DNA of 64,000 nt from Pseudomonas frederiksbergensis. Its GTDB lineage: Bacteria; Pseudomonadota; Gammaproteobacteria; Pseudomonadales; Pseudomonadaceae. A program made the translations under genes and the position numbers. Positions 26,332-34,515 of the stretch are shown here, in pieces. Each line of letters begins with the position of its first letter. Positions within the stretch are counted from its first letter, which is position 1. Below the pieces are notes generated by a model. It ran no database searches. It saw only the letters and a list, made by a program, of their open reading frames with translations, and was not told where the DNA came from. The stretch spans positions 1-64,000 of the forward strand of contig NZ_JAAUOE010000026.1 in NCBI RefSeq assembly GCF_017114915.1, given 5' to 3'.

Positions 26332-28243
26332 GGGTGTTGGGTCGCAGCGGGTTACTCAGGCGTCCGACGATGTCGGCATGACTGTCGAGCAAGCGCATGC
26401 GCATGAACGATTTGGCGGGCCAATCCTGTTCCAGCAAGGCTTGGCGTTCGCTTTCCCAACGTGCCGGTTCAACGTGCTCGCGCAAGGTCTCGAAGCACTG
26501 TGCAACGTGCGCTGCCAATCGCTCCCACAGGATATTTTCCGGCACATTCCAGTGACGGGCACAAAGCAAAGTCAGCTCACCGAGGTGGCACATGAAGGTG
26601 GTGTGCAGGAGTTTGTCGCGGACAAAGCCTGCGTCGTCATACAGGGTCATTTTCGGATCGTGCAACCGGATATCCAGACCCTTGGCGTGCAGGGTTTTGC
26701 GATCGATACGAACGTCGCCGAAATCACGCAACAGCAGTCGATTCAACTGCCCGTCAGCGCCCATCACCATGAAGCTGTTTTGCTGATGCGCTTCGAACGC
26801 CACGCCATACATCAGGTAAATGCCCAGCAGACTCGGCACGGCAATCGCCAGGTAATCATCGAAGAACGCCAACATGGCTTCGCTGTCGTCCCGGCCCTGA
26901 GCCAGTCTTACCCAATCACGCAGCAGCGGTTGTTCGAATTCGTTGACGGCGAACAGGCTGCCGACCGGCACCGCCAACTCGCCTTCTTGCAGCAGGGTCT
27001 GCGGGTTGTCGCGATACAGCACAGCCGCATGCCGGGAGTGCTCGTCATCGGCCGGCAGTGGTGCGTAGTGCACGCCGATGCGCTCTGGAACGATGTTCAG
27101 CAGACGCTGAATCTGCGGCTCCTGATCGAGAATATTCAATATCAGTTGGCTGATGCGCGGCCCCATCCGGGCCGAGCGCGGCGACACGGTGCGCTGCACG
27201 CTGGTCAGGCGCAAAGCCACTGGCAGTTTGACCATCGGTGCCGTGCGACTGGCCTCTGGCAGGACCGTGCGGAAGGACATGGTCGGGTGGCCGGTAAACG
27301 CAACGATGTCAGTGACGATCAGCAGGTTGTCGGCGATCTCGTTGGCGAACGAATGTGGCAGCTCTTCATGGGCTTGCCATGGGTGTGACGGAAGCGGGAG
27401 GTAGTCCTTTGCGTCCAGGCCCAGTTGCTGCAAATGGCGTTGCAATTGCTCGGCGGCCTGTGGGAAGTGACCTTGCCACCAATCCCAGTAGTCCATGGTG
27501 CCCGCCAGCGCTTCAACATGAGCGTACTGGCGGTGCAGGGCGCACAGGACAATCGGAAAACTCGCTTCGAATTCTGGCGAGAAAGCGATGACCTGAGCGG
27601 CGCTCAAGCCCAGTTTGGTCTTGTAGTTCGGGTGCCACGGATGGCCGAGCGTGCCCCACTGTTCGAGCAGTGACGTCGGGTTCTGGTGGCCGGGGCCGGC
27701 TTTGAGCCAGGCGAGCAGATTGTCGTCGTACCCGGTGTCGATCTGCTCTCTCAGGCGCTCGGTCCATCCATGGTGAAACGCCAGGCACAGGGTGTCGTTG
27801 CTGAAACTGTCATCCAGCTCCCGGGCCAGACGTTCCAGGACCTGTGGGGAGGCTGGCGGGTTGAGCTGAGTGCTGAGGTGAGCGAGCAGCTCGCTGGGCA
27901 ACTGGATTTTTTGCGGCAGTGTGTCGGGGGTGTGCAGGACGATGCTGCCGCGTACGTCCCAGCTATTCATCCTTCCACCCGACAAGTGCTCGAAGCAAAG
28001 GTGCGCGCCATCGCCAAGCGGCAGCCAGCAACGGCTGGCGTCGTCATATTCGCAGGTGTCGGGGTTGATCAGCTCTTCACGAAACAGCGCCTGGATCAGG
28101 CGTTGGAAGCAGCGCTGGGCGGCGGGCTCCAGGGCATTGCTCAAATGATCGAGAGTGATGCGGTGGGACTGGAAAGCCTGAGTGCCGAGAGCTTCGCTCC
28201 AGTGGGCGAGCAATTGCTGCTGTTTTTGCGTGTAGCCGCGCAT
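26321..28243 (-). CDS. NIS siderophore synthetase (IucA/IucC family)
   Basis: A 640-residue NRPS-independent siderophore synthetase, which adenylates a citrate-like carboxylate and condenses it with an amine or alcohol. Family motifs are in place: HPWHPNYKTKLG (about 201-212), LPSHPWQ (about 284-290), HPTMSFRTV (about 319-327), KLPVALRLTSVQRTVSPRS (about 339-357), EAHQQNSFMV (about 484-493) and LLRDFGDVRI (about 504-513). It is the only synthetase of the locus and no amine-modifying enzyme is beside it. A single NIS enzyme with an MFS exporter and receptor is the layout of rhizoferrin (legiobactin) loci. The product is inferred, not shown. Confidence 0.92.
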   Translation of the reverse strand: MRGYTQKQQQLLAHWSEALGTQAFQSHRITLDHLSNALEPAAQRCFQRLIQALFREELINPDTCEYDDASRCWLPLGDGAHLCFEHLSGGRMNSWDVRGSIVLHTPDTLPQKIQLPSELLAHLSTQLNPPASPQVLERLARELDDSFSNDTLCLAFHHGWTERLREQIDTGYDDNLLAWLKAGPGHQNPTSLLEQWGTLGHPWHPNYKTKLGLSAAQVIAFSPEFEASFPIVLCALHRQYAHVEALAGTMDYWDWWQGHFPQAAEQLQRHLQQLGLDAKDYLPLPSHPWQAHEELPHSFANEIADNLLIVTDIVAFTGHPTMSFRTVLPEASRTAPMVKLPVALRLTSVQRTVSPRSARMGPRISQLILNILDQEPQIQRLLNIVPERIGVHYAPLPADDEHSRHAAVLYRDNPQTLLQEGELAVPVGSLFAVNEFEQPLLRDWVRLAQGRDDSEAMLAFFDDYLAIAVPSLLGIYLMYGVAFEAHQQNSFMVMGADGQLNRLLLRDFGDVRIDRKTLHAKGLDIRLHDPKMTLYDDAGFVRDKLLHTTFMCHLGELTLLCARHWNVPENILWERLAAHVAQCFETLREHVEPARWESERQALLEQDWPAKSFMRMRLLDSHADIVGRLSNPLRPNTHAR

Positions 28244-28312
28244 CAGGTCCGACTCCTTCGGGACAATGGATTAGCTGAAAGCGCGCAAAGAATACCGTTT
28301 TGAAAAATTAAT

Positions 28313-28331
28313 GCAAATGATAGTGGTTCAT
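28313..28331. promoter_or_regulatory. Candidate Fur box upstream of the siderophore operon
   Basis: The 19 bases gcaaatgatagtggttcat match the Fur consensus gataatgataatcattatc at 12 positions by hand alignment, including the core aatgata. The site lies about 70 bases upstream of the NIS synthetase start, where iron control is expected. Its mismatches fall mainly in the right half, so the call is tentative. Confidence 0.5.
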
Positions 28332-28354
28332 ATTTACAGTTTGGAAAATGTCTT

Positions 28355-29284
28355 TCAGATCCTGCTCTGAGGTTGGCTCAAGACGATGTAGTGTTCGCCC
28401 ATTTTCTGCGCATAGCGCTCCACGACTTGCTGACACAACGTCACGATTTCTTCGACCCACTCCACGCCCATCCGCCATGACACCACCACCTGCAAATTCG
28501 GCGGGCGTTGATCCATGGCCAGCAAGGTCAACTCTCCCCGGGCCAGTTCCTCGGCCACCAGCACCGGCGGCAGGGCACCAATACCGAAGCCGTCCCGCAA
28601 TAAACGAGTAATTGCCGACACTGAATTCACACAATTGAGCCGTGGCGCCATGACCCCGTTGGCCTGCATCAGGCTCAAGACGTCCTGATGCGGACGGGAG
28701 TTTTTCGAATAGGTGATGATCCGCTCCCGTGCCAGGTCGGCGACACCTGAATATTCACGGTTGTAGATGGAGTTGCTGGCCACGATCCAGCCCATCGGAT
28801 GGCTGGCCAGCTCCAGGCTGCGCACGCTTTCCTGGCGCAGCAGGTCGGTTTGCAGGATCAGATCGAGAAAGCCTTTTTGCAGCTGATCGCAGAGGTTGAG
28901 CGCGGTATCGGCCACCAGCTCGATTTCCACCAGCGGATAGTGATCCATCATCTGCGCCACCAACGGGCTGAGCCAGGTGTGGATCACCGTGTCCATGACG
29001 CCGATACGAACCCGTCCGACCTTGCTCGAGCGCGTCTCGATCGCGTGCTTGAGCGCCTGCATTGTGTCCATCATCTGCTCGGCATATTCGAGCACTTTCA
29101 AGCCTTCGGGGGTCAGGCTCACGCCGCGGGAGTCGCGCAGGAACAGCTTCACTCCAAGCTCACTTTCGAGCACGGCGATACGGCTGGAAATCGATGCCTG
29201 GGTGGTGAAGAGCTTGTCGGCCGTCAGGCGAAAACTCTTGAGTCGGGCGACCCAGACAAACGTCTCGAGAAACTTCAGGTTCAT
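28355..29284 (-). CDS. LysR-family regulator, divergent from the pxp operon
   Basis: A 309-residue LysR protein: winged helix at residues 1-60 (FRLTADKLFTTQASISSRIAVLE) and an effector-binding domain from about 90. It is transcribed away from the MFS-pxpABC operon with a gap of 160 bases, the usual layout of a LysR activator and its target, so it probably controls that operon. The inducer may be 5-oxoproline or a related metabolite (inference). On its other side the siderophore operon begins about 110 bases downstream of its stop on the same strand. Confidence 0.88.
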   Translation of the reverse strand: MNLKFLETFVWVARLKSFRLTADKLFTTQASISSRIAVLESELGVKLFLRDSRGVSLTPEGLKVLEYAEQMMDTMQALKHAIETRSSKVGRVRIGVMDTVIHTWLSPLVAQMMDHYPLVEIELVADTALNLCDQLQKGFLDLILQTDLLRQESVRSLELASHPMGWIVASNSIYNREYSGVADLARERIITYSKNSRPHQDVLSLMQANGVMAPRLNCVNSVSAITRLLRDGFGIGALPPVLVAEELARGELTLLAMDQRPPNLQVVVSWRMGVEWVEEIVTLCQQVVERYAQKMGEHYIVLSQPQSRI

Positions 29285-29444
29285 GGGGTCAGCTCGTGGA
29301 TAAAATTTTTCTTATGTCTAGGGCGGGTTTTTATTAGTTGGACGCAGCAGGGCCAACCGCCCAAAAATCAGGCCATCCGGTTCCCACGATAGGCGTCGTC
29401 GGGGCTCAGAACAATACCAATAAAATATGCACGGAGATTTTGCC

Positions 29445-30731
29445 ATGAGTGCGCCCGACACCCTCGACATCCCCAAAGCCACGGCTCGCCCGGGACCTTT
29501 CGACTGGTACCGCAACATCAATAAACAAGAGCGTCGCACGTTCTGGAGCTGCAAGATCGGCTATGGCCTGGACGGCATGGACACCCAGATGCTCAGCTTC
29601 GTGGTACCGACCCTGATTGCCATGTGGGGCATCACCACCGGCCAGGCCGGGCTGATTCACACCAGCACCCTGATCGCCTCGGCCATCGGTGGCTGGGTGG
29701 CGGGGATTCTCTCCGACCGCATCGGTCGGGTGCGCACCCTGCAACTGACGGTGCTCTGGTTCGCCTTCTTCACGTTCCTCTGCGGCTTCGCCCAGAACTA
29801 CGAACAACTGCTGATTGCGCGCACCTTGATGGGCTTCGGCTTCGGCGGTGAATGGACGGCTGGCGCGGTGTTGATTGGTGAGGTGATCCGCGCCAAGGAC
29901 CGTGGCAAAGCGGTCGGCATGGTGCAATCGGGTTGGGCATTGGGTTGGGGGCTGACGGCCATTCTGTATGCGCTGCTGTTCTCGGTGTTGCCGCCGGAAG
30001 ACGCCTGGCGAGCGCTGTTCATTCTCGGCATCGTGCCGGCGATTTTCGTGATCTTCGTCCGTCGCCTGGTCAAGGACCCGGAAATCTACCGTGAAGCCAA
30101 GGCCAGGCAAGAGCCAAGCAACCCGGCGAAGTTCTACGAGATTTTCGCCCCCGGCATCCTCTTCACTACCATTCGCGCGTCGATACTGACCACCGGCGCC
30201 CTCGGCGGTTACTACGCGATCACCTCGTGGCTGCCGACCTTTCTTAAAAACGAACGGGGCTTGAGCGTACTCGGCACGGGCGGTTATCTGGCGATGGTGA
30301 TCATCGGGTCCTACGTCGGTTACGTGATCAGCGCGTATTTGACTGACATCCTCGGCCGTAAAAAGAACTTCATTCTGTTCGCGGTTGGCTCGTTCACCAT
30401 TGTTCTGCTCTACACCCAATTGCCGGTCAGCAACGGTGTGATGCTGTGGTTGGGCTTTCCATTGGGCTTCTTTGCATCCGGTATTTTCAGCGGCATGGGC
30501 TCGTTTCTGACCGAGCTGTTTCCGACGCGGATTCGCGGCTCGGGCCAGGGTTTTTGCTACAACATCGGTCGGGCGCTGGCGGCGTTGTTCCCGCTGCTGA
30601 TCGGCTTGCTCAGTCAGAAGGTGCCGTTGAGCGTGGGAATCGGGGCTTTCGCGGCGGTGTCCTACGGGGTGGTGATCCTGGCGGCACTGAGCCTGCCGGA
30701 AACCCGTGGCAAGCAACTCGACGCCGAATAA
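29445..30731 (+). CDS. MFS transporter (SHS-like carboxylate carrier)
   Basis: A 428-residue major-facilitator protein with 12 membrane segments. KIGYGLDGMDTQMLSFVVP, SDRIGRVRTLQLTVLWF and LMGFGFGGEWTAGAVLIGE are typical of the sialate/lactate-type carboxylate:proton symporters. ACGGAG precedes the ATG at 29445; an in-frame ATG 18 bases upstream is a weaker alternative. As the first gene ahead of pxpABC it may import 5-oxoproline or a related acid (inference from context). Confidence 0.86.
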   Translation: MSAPDTLDIPKATARPGPFDWYRNINKQERRTFWSCKIGYGLDGMDTQMLSFVVPTLIAMWGITTGQAGLIHTSTLIASAIGGWVAGILSDRIGRVRTLQLTVLWFAFFTFLCGFAQNYEQLLIARTLMGFGFGGEWTAGAVLIGEVIRAKDRGKAVGMVQSGWALGWGLTAILYALLFSVLPPEDAWRALFILGIVPAIFVIFVRRLVKDPEIYREAKARQEPSNPAKFYEIFAPGILFTTIRASILTTGALGGYYAITSWLPTFLKNERGLSVLGTGGYLAMVIIGSYVGYVISAYLTDILGRKKNFILFAVGSFTIVLLYTQLPVSNGVMLWLGFPLGFFASGIFSGMGSFLTELFPTRIRGSGQGFCYNIGRALAALFPLLIGLLSQKVPLSVGIGAFAAVSYGVVILAALSLPETRGKQLDAE

Positions 30732-30808
30732 CCGAATGTCCGGTAACTGATAATCTGAGGGGCATATGCCCTTCAGCTAAAAAGAAAAAGCCTACAGGAG
30801 TGTTCACC

Positions 30809-31561
30809 GTGAACCGCCTGCTATTGAACTGCGACATCGGCGAGAGTTTCGGTAACTGGACCATGGGTCTGGACGCCGAGGTCATGCCCTTCATCGACTG
30901 TGCCAACATCGCCTGCGGCTTCCACGCCGGCGACCCGAGCATCATGCGCAAGACCGTCAGCCTGGCCCTGAGCCACGGCGTGCAGATCGGCGCGCACCCG
31001 GCCTATCAGGATCTGGTCGGTTTCGGCCGCCGCTCCATGGCGTATACCGCCCAGGAACTGCAAGACCTGTTGCACTACCAGATCGGTGCCCTCGACGGCA
31101 TTTGCCGGGCTCAGGGCGGGCGGGTGAGTTACGTCAAACCCCACGGCGCGATGTACAACGACATGATGGCCAACCCGGCGCAATTGCGTGCGGTGATTCA
31201 AGCCGTGGCGGCCTATGACCGGACGTTGCCGCTGATGCTGATGGCCACCCGCGACAACAGCGCTGCCCAGCAATTGGGCGATGAGTACGGCGTGACGTTG
31301 TGGTTTGAAGCCTTCGCCGATCGCGCTTACGACAGCGCCGGAAGGCTGGTGTCGCGGCAACTGCCGGGGGCGGTGCATCACGATCCGGAGAAAATCATTG
31401 AGCAGGCGCTGATCATTGCCCGCGGTGACAACCTCACGGCCAGCGATGGTAGCGCCTTGCATTTACAGGCCAACACCCTGTGCGTACACGGCGACAACGC
31501 CAGTTCGGTGGCCGCCGTGCAGCGTATTCGCCAGGCCTTGAATCAGCAGAGCGCATCATGA
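30809..31561 (+). CDS. pxpA: 5-oxoprolinase subunit PxpA (LamB/YcsF family)
   Basis: A 250-residue LamB/YcsF-family protein starting at GTG 30809 (NRLLLNCDIGESFG), with ACAGGAG well placed upstream. NIACGFHAGDPSIMRKTV, IGAHPAYQDLVGFGRR and YVKPHGAMYNDM are signature motifs. With PxpB and PxpC it forms the ATP-dependent bacterial 5-oxoprolinase, which opens 5-oxoproline to glutamate. Its stop overlaps the pxpB start as ATGA. A longer upstream frame overlaps the MFS gene and is not used. Confidence 0.93.
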   Translation: MNRLLLNCDIGESFGNWTMGLDAEVMPFIDCANIACGFHAGDPSIMRKTVSLALSHGVQIGAHPAYQDLVGFGRRSMAYTAQELQDLLHYQIGALDGICRAQGGRVSYVKPHGAMYNDMMANPAQLRAVIQAVAAYDRTLPLMLMATRDNSAAQQLGDEYGVTLWFEAFADRAYDSAGRLVSRQLPGAVHHDPEKIIEQALIIARGDNLTASDGSALHLQANTLCVHGDNASSVAAVQRIRQALNQQSAS

Positions 31562-32262
31562 AACCACGGGTGGAAGTGGTGGCGCTCGATTGCCTGATGG
31601 TGCGCCTGTTCGATGAAATTGCCGAGACCAACATGCCGTGGATGCTCGCGGCCAGCGAAGGCCTGCGAGCTGCGTTCGGCGAGTATTTGATCGATCTGGT
31701 GCCGTCCTATACAACGTTGATGGTGCATTACGATTTGACGGCGTTGAATCCCGCTCAGGCCCGGGAATTGATCGCCCAAGCCTTGATCGATCTGTCGCCC
31801 AACGCCCGCACCCGTGGCCAATGTCATGTGCTGCCGGTCTGGTATGACTTGAGCGTTGGTCCGGAATTGAACCTGTTGTCTCAGCGCAGCGGATTGGCGG
31901 TGAATGAAGTGATCCGCCGCCACAGCGAACACGAGTATCAGGTGTTCGCGCTGGGCTTCGCGCCGGGGTTCGCCTTCATGGGGCTGGTGGACGAAGTGTT
32001 GGCCGCACCGCGTCTGAGTACCCCGCGTAAAAAAGTCGCCGCCGGCAGTGTCGGCATCGCCGAACGCCAGACGGCGGCTTATCCGGTGGTGTCCCCCGGC
32101 GGCTGGAACCTGATCGGCCGCACCCCGGCCAAATTGTTCGACCGCGAACGTGACGGCTACAGCCTGATGCAACCGGGCGACACGGTGCGCTTCGAAGCGG
32201 TCAGCCATGCCGAATTCATCAAGCTGGGCGGTGACGATACGCCGTTGGAGGCCCTGGCATGA
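31558..32262 (+). CDS. pxpB: 5-oxoprolinase subunit PxpB (KipI-like)
   Basis: A 234-residue KipI-type subunit. HVLPVWYDLSVGPEL, YQVFALGFAPGFAFMGLVDE and TPRKKVAAGSVGIAERQTA match the cyclophilin-like core of the family. It is coupled at both ends: ATGA overlap with pxpA and ATGA overlap with pxpC. It acts with PxpC as the part of the 5-oxoprolinase complex thought to phosphorylate the substrate. Confidence 0.93.
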   Translation: MKPRVEVVALDCLMVRLFDEIAETNMPWMLAASEGLRAAFGEYLIDLVPSYTTLMVHYDLTALNPAQARELIAQALIDLSPNARTRGQCHVLPVWYDLSVGPELNLLSQRSGLAVNEVIRRHSEHEYQVFALGFAPGFAFMGLVDEVLAAPRLSTPRKKVAAGSVGIAERQTAAYPVVSPGGWNLIGRTPAKLFDRERDGYSLMQPGDTVRFEAVSHAEFIKLGGDDTPLEALA

Positions 32263-33176
32263 GTCGATTGACGATTGAAGCAAGTACGCCGCTGTGCCTG
32301 TTGCAGGACGCTGGGCGGTTTGGCGTGCGGCATCTGGGTGTCACTCAGGGTGGCGCACTGGATTGGCGGTCGATGTCATGGGCCAACTGGCTTCTGGGCA
32401 ATGGGCTGGATGCGTCGGTGATTGAAATCACCCTCGGCGGATTCAGCGTTGTCGCCGAGGAAGATTGCCTTTTGGCGCTGGCCGGGGCAGACCTTGGTGC
32501 GCAACTGGACGGTCAGGCACTGGCACCATGGCGCAGTTTCAAACTGCGCAAAGGTCAGCGTTTGCGGTTCAATCAGCCGTTGCTGGGCGCGCGGGCTTAT
32601 CTTGCGGCACCGGGCGGGTTTGATGCGCCGAAAGTGCTGGGCAGCAGCGCGACGGTGGTGCGTGAGGAGCTGGGTGGCCTCGACGGGATGGGCCGGGCGT
32701 TGGCCAAAGGTGCTTCGCTGAACTACTCGAGGGAGGCGCCGCTGCTGGTACGGGAGCTGTCTGACGAGCACGTCCCGGATTTCAAGCTCGACTCACCACT
32801 TGACTTGGTGATCGGCGCGCAAATCGGTGAGTTCAGCGGCCAGAGTCTGTTTGACGCGTTCAACAGTGTATGGACCCTCGACAGCCGTGCCGATCGCATG
32901 GGCATTCGCCTGTTAGGCACGGCGTTGCAGTACCAGGGCAAACCGATGATTTCCGAAGGCATCCCGCTGGGCGCAGTGCAGGTGCCGCCGGATGGGCAGC
33001 CGATAGTGCTGCTCAATGACCGGCAGACCATTGGCGGTTATCCGCGGTTGGGTGCGTTGACGCCATTGGCCTTGGCGCGGCTGGCGCAGTGTTTGCCGGG
33101 GGCGAAGGTGCGGTTGAAACCGGTGGTGCAGGACGTCGCGCATCGTGAACACGTCGAGTATTTGCGCAGGTTTTAA
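32259..33176 (+). CDS. pxpC: 5-oxoprolinase subunit PxpC (KipA-like)
   Basis: A 305-residue biotin-dependent-carboxylase-like subunit of the KipA family. LLQDAGRFGVRHLGVTQGGA near the start and DSRADRMGIRLLG plus SEGIPLGAVQVPPDGQPIVLLNDRQTIGGYP in the second half are diagnostic. It is the last gene of the operon; a large REPIN follows the stop directly. No biotin-carboxylase domain is fused or adjacent, in keeping with a 5-oxoprolinase role. Confidence 0.93.
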   Translation: MSRLTIEASTPLCLLQDAGRFGVRHLGVTQGGALDWRSMSWANWLLGNGLDASVIEITLGGFSVVAEEDCLLALAGADLGAQLDGQALAPWRSFKLRKGQRLRFNQPLLGARAYLAAPGGFDAPKVLGSSATVVREELGGLDGMGRALAKGASLNYSREAPLLVRELSDEHVPDFKLDSPLDLVIGAQIGEFSGQSLFDAFNSVWTLDSRADRMGIRLLGTALQYQGKPMISEGIPLGAVQVPPDGQPIVLLNDRQTIGGYPRLGALTPLALARLAQCLPGAKVRLKPVVQDVAHREHVEYLRRF

Positions 33177-33311
33177 CTGTGGCGAGGGGGCTTGCCCCCG
33201 TTCGGCTGCGCAGCAGTCGTAGAACCATTGCATGCGGTGTGTCTGATACATCGCGATTGCAGATTTTGGGGTCGCTTCGCAACCCAACGGGGGCAAGCCC
33301 CCTCGCCACAG
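33177..33311. repeat. REPIN with long perfect arms
   Basis: The first 26 and last 26 bases of this segment are perfect reverse complements (arms begin ctgtggcgagggggcttgcc), enclosing about 83 bases that include further GC-rich inverted segments. It belongs to a different REP class from the gcgggcttgcccgcg elements. It lies between the convergent pxpC and VWA-protein genes. Confidence 0.88.
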
Positions 33312-33321
33312 GTGCAACGCT

Positions 33322-34500
33322 TTACTTGGAAAGAAACCGCATCCCTTCCTCCAACCCCCGCAACGTCAGCGGATACATCTGATCGTCAATCAAATCCCGC
33401 ACGATGTTGGTCGACGAGGTATAGCCCCACGTGTCTTTCGGGTACGGGTTGATCCAGATGAGTTTCTTGTATTTTTCCTTGAAACGTTGCATCCACACGT
33501 AACCGGCTTCTTCGTTCCAGTGCTCCACGCTGCCGCCGGCCTGGGTGATTTCATAGGGCGCCATGGCGGCGTCACCGATGAAGATCACTTTATAGTCGGC
33601 GCCGTACTTGTGCAGCAGGTCCTGGGTGGCGGTGCGCTCGGAAGTGCGGCGCATGTTGTTCTTCCACACCGATTCATAAATGAAGTTGTGGAAGTAGAAG
33701 TACTCCAGGTGCTTGAACTCGGTCTTGCACGCCGAGAACAGTTCTTCGCAGATCTTCACGTGGGCGTCCATCGAACCGCCGATGTCGAACAGCAGCAACA
33801 GCTTGACGGTGTTGCGCCGCTCCGGACGCATCTGGATGTTCAGTAACCCGGCATCGCGCGCGGTGTGGTCGATGGTACCGTCGATGTCCAGTTCTTCTGC
33901 CGCACCCTGACGGGCGAATTTACGCAGGCGACGCAGGGCGACCTTGATGTTGCGCGTGCCCAGTTCCACCGAATCATCGAGGTTCTTGTACTCGCGCTGA
34001 TCCCAGACTTTGACCGCTTTGCCTTGACGCTTGCCGGCATCGCCAACCCGGATGCCTTCCGGGTTGAAGCCACCGGAGCCGAACGGGCTGGTGCCGCCGG
34101 TACCGATCCATTTGTTGCCGCCGGCGTGGCGTTCCTTCTGTTCTTCCAGGCGTTTCTTGAACTCTTCGATCAACTTGTCCAGGCCGCCGAGGGACTGGAT
34201 CGCGGCCCGTTCTTCATCGCTCAGGGAACGTTCGAATTCCTTGCGCAGCCAGTCTTCGGGGATCAACGCCTGAAGGTGATCGTCGAGCTTTTCCAGACCA
34301 TTGAAGTAGGCACCGAACGCCCGGTCGAACTTGTCGAAATGCCGTTCGTCCTTCACCAGAATCGCTCGGGACAGGTAATAGAACTCGTCCATGTCGGCGA
34401 AGGTTACGCGCTGTTTCAGCGCGTTGATCAGGTCCAGCAGCTCACGCACCGAGACCGGCACCTTGGCTGCGCGCATTTCGTTGAACAGATTGAGCAGCAT
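33322..34500 (-). CDS. VWA-domain protein (CoxE-like), MoxR partner
   Basis: A 392-residue protein with an N-terminal helical region (about 1-110), a Gly-rich linker (about 125-150) and a von Willebrand A domain from about residue 230. The MIDAS motif reads DIGGS rather than DxSxS. Its gene begins 15 bases after the MoxR ATPase gene, the standard layout of MoxR/VWA pairs, which act together as chaperone-like systems that mature or remodel client enzymes. The client here is unknown; no dehydrogenase or cox gene is nearby. Confidence 0.88.
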   Translation of the reverse strand: MLLNLFNEMRAAKVPVSVRELLDLINALKQRVTFADMDEFYYLSRAILVKDERHFDKFDRAFGAYFNGLEKLDDHLQALIPEDWLRKEFERSLSDEERAAIQSLGGLDKLIEEFKKRLEEQKERHAGGNKWIGTGGTSPFGSGGFNPEGIRVGDAGKRQGKAVKVWDQREYKNLDDSVELGTRNIKVALRRLRKFARQGAAEELDIDGTIDHTARDAGLLNIQMRPERRNTVKLLLLFDIGGSMDAHVKICEELFSACKTEFKHLEYFYFHNFIYESVWKNNMRRTSERTATQDLLHKYGADYKVIFIGDAAMAPYEITQAGGSVEHWNEEAGYVWMQRFKEKYKKLIWINPYPKDTWGYTSSTNIVRDLIDDQMYPLTLRGLEEGMRFLSK

Positions 34501-34515
34501 GGCGATTGCCCTTTC

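Noticed and set aside
30446..30808. An N-terminal extension of pxpA reaching into the MFS gene.
   Set aside because: The GTG at 30809 has a good ribosome site and gives the conserved PxpA N-terminus; the extension is a shadow of the MFS gene.
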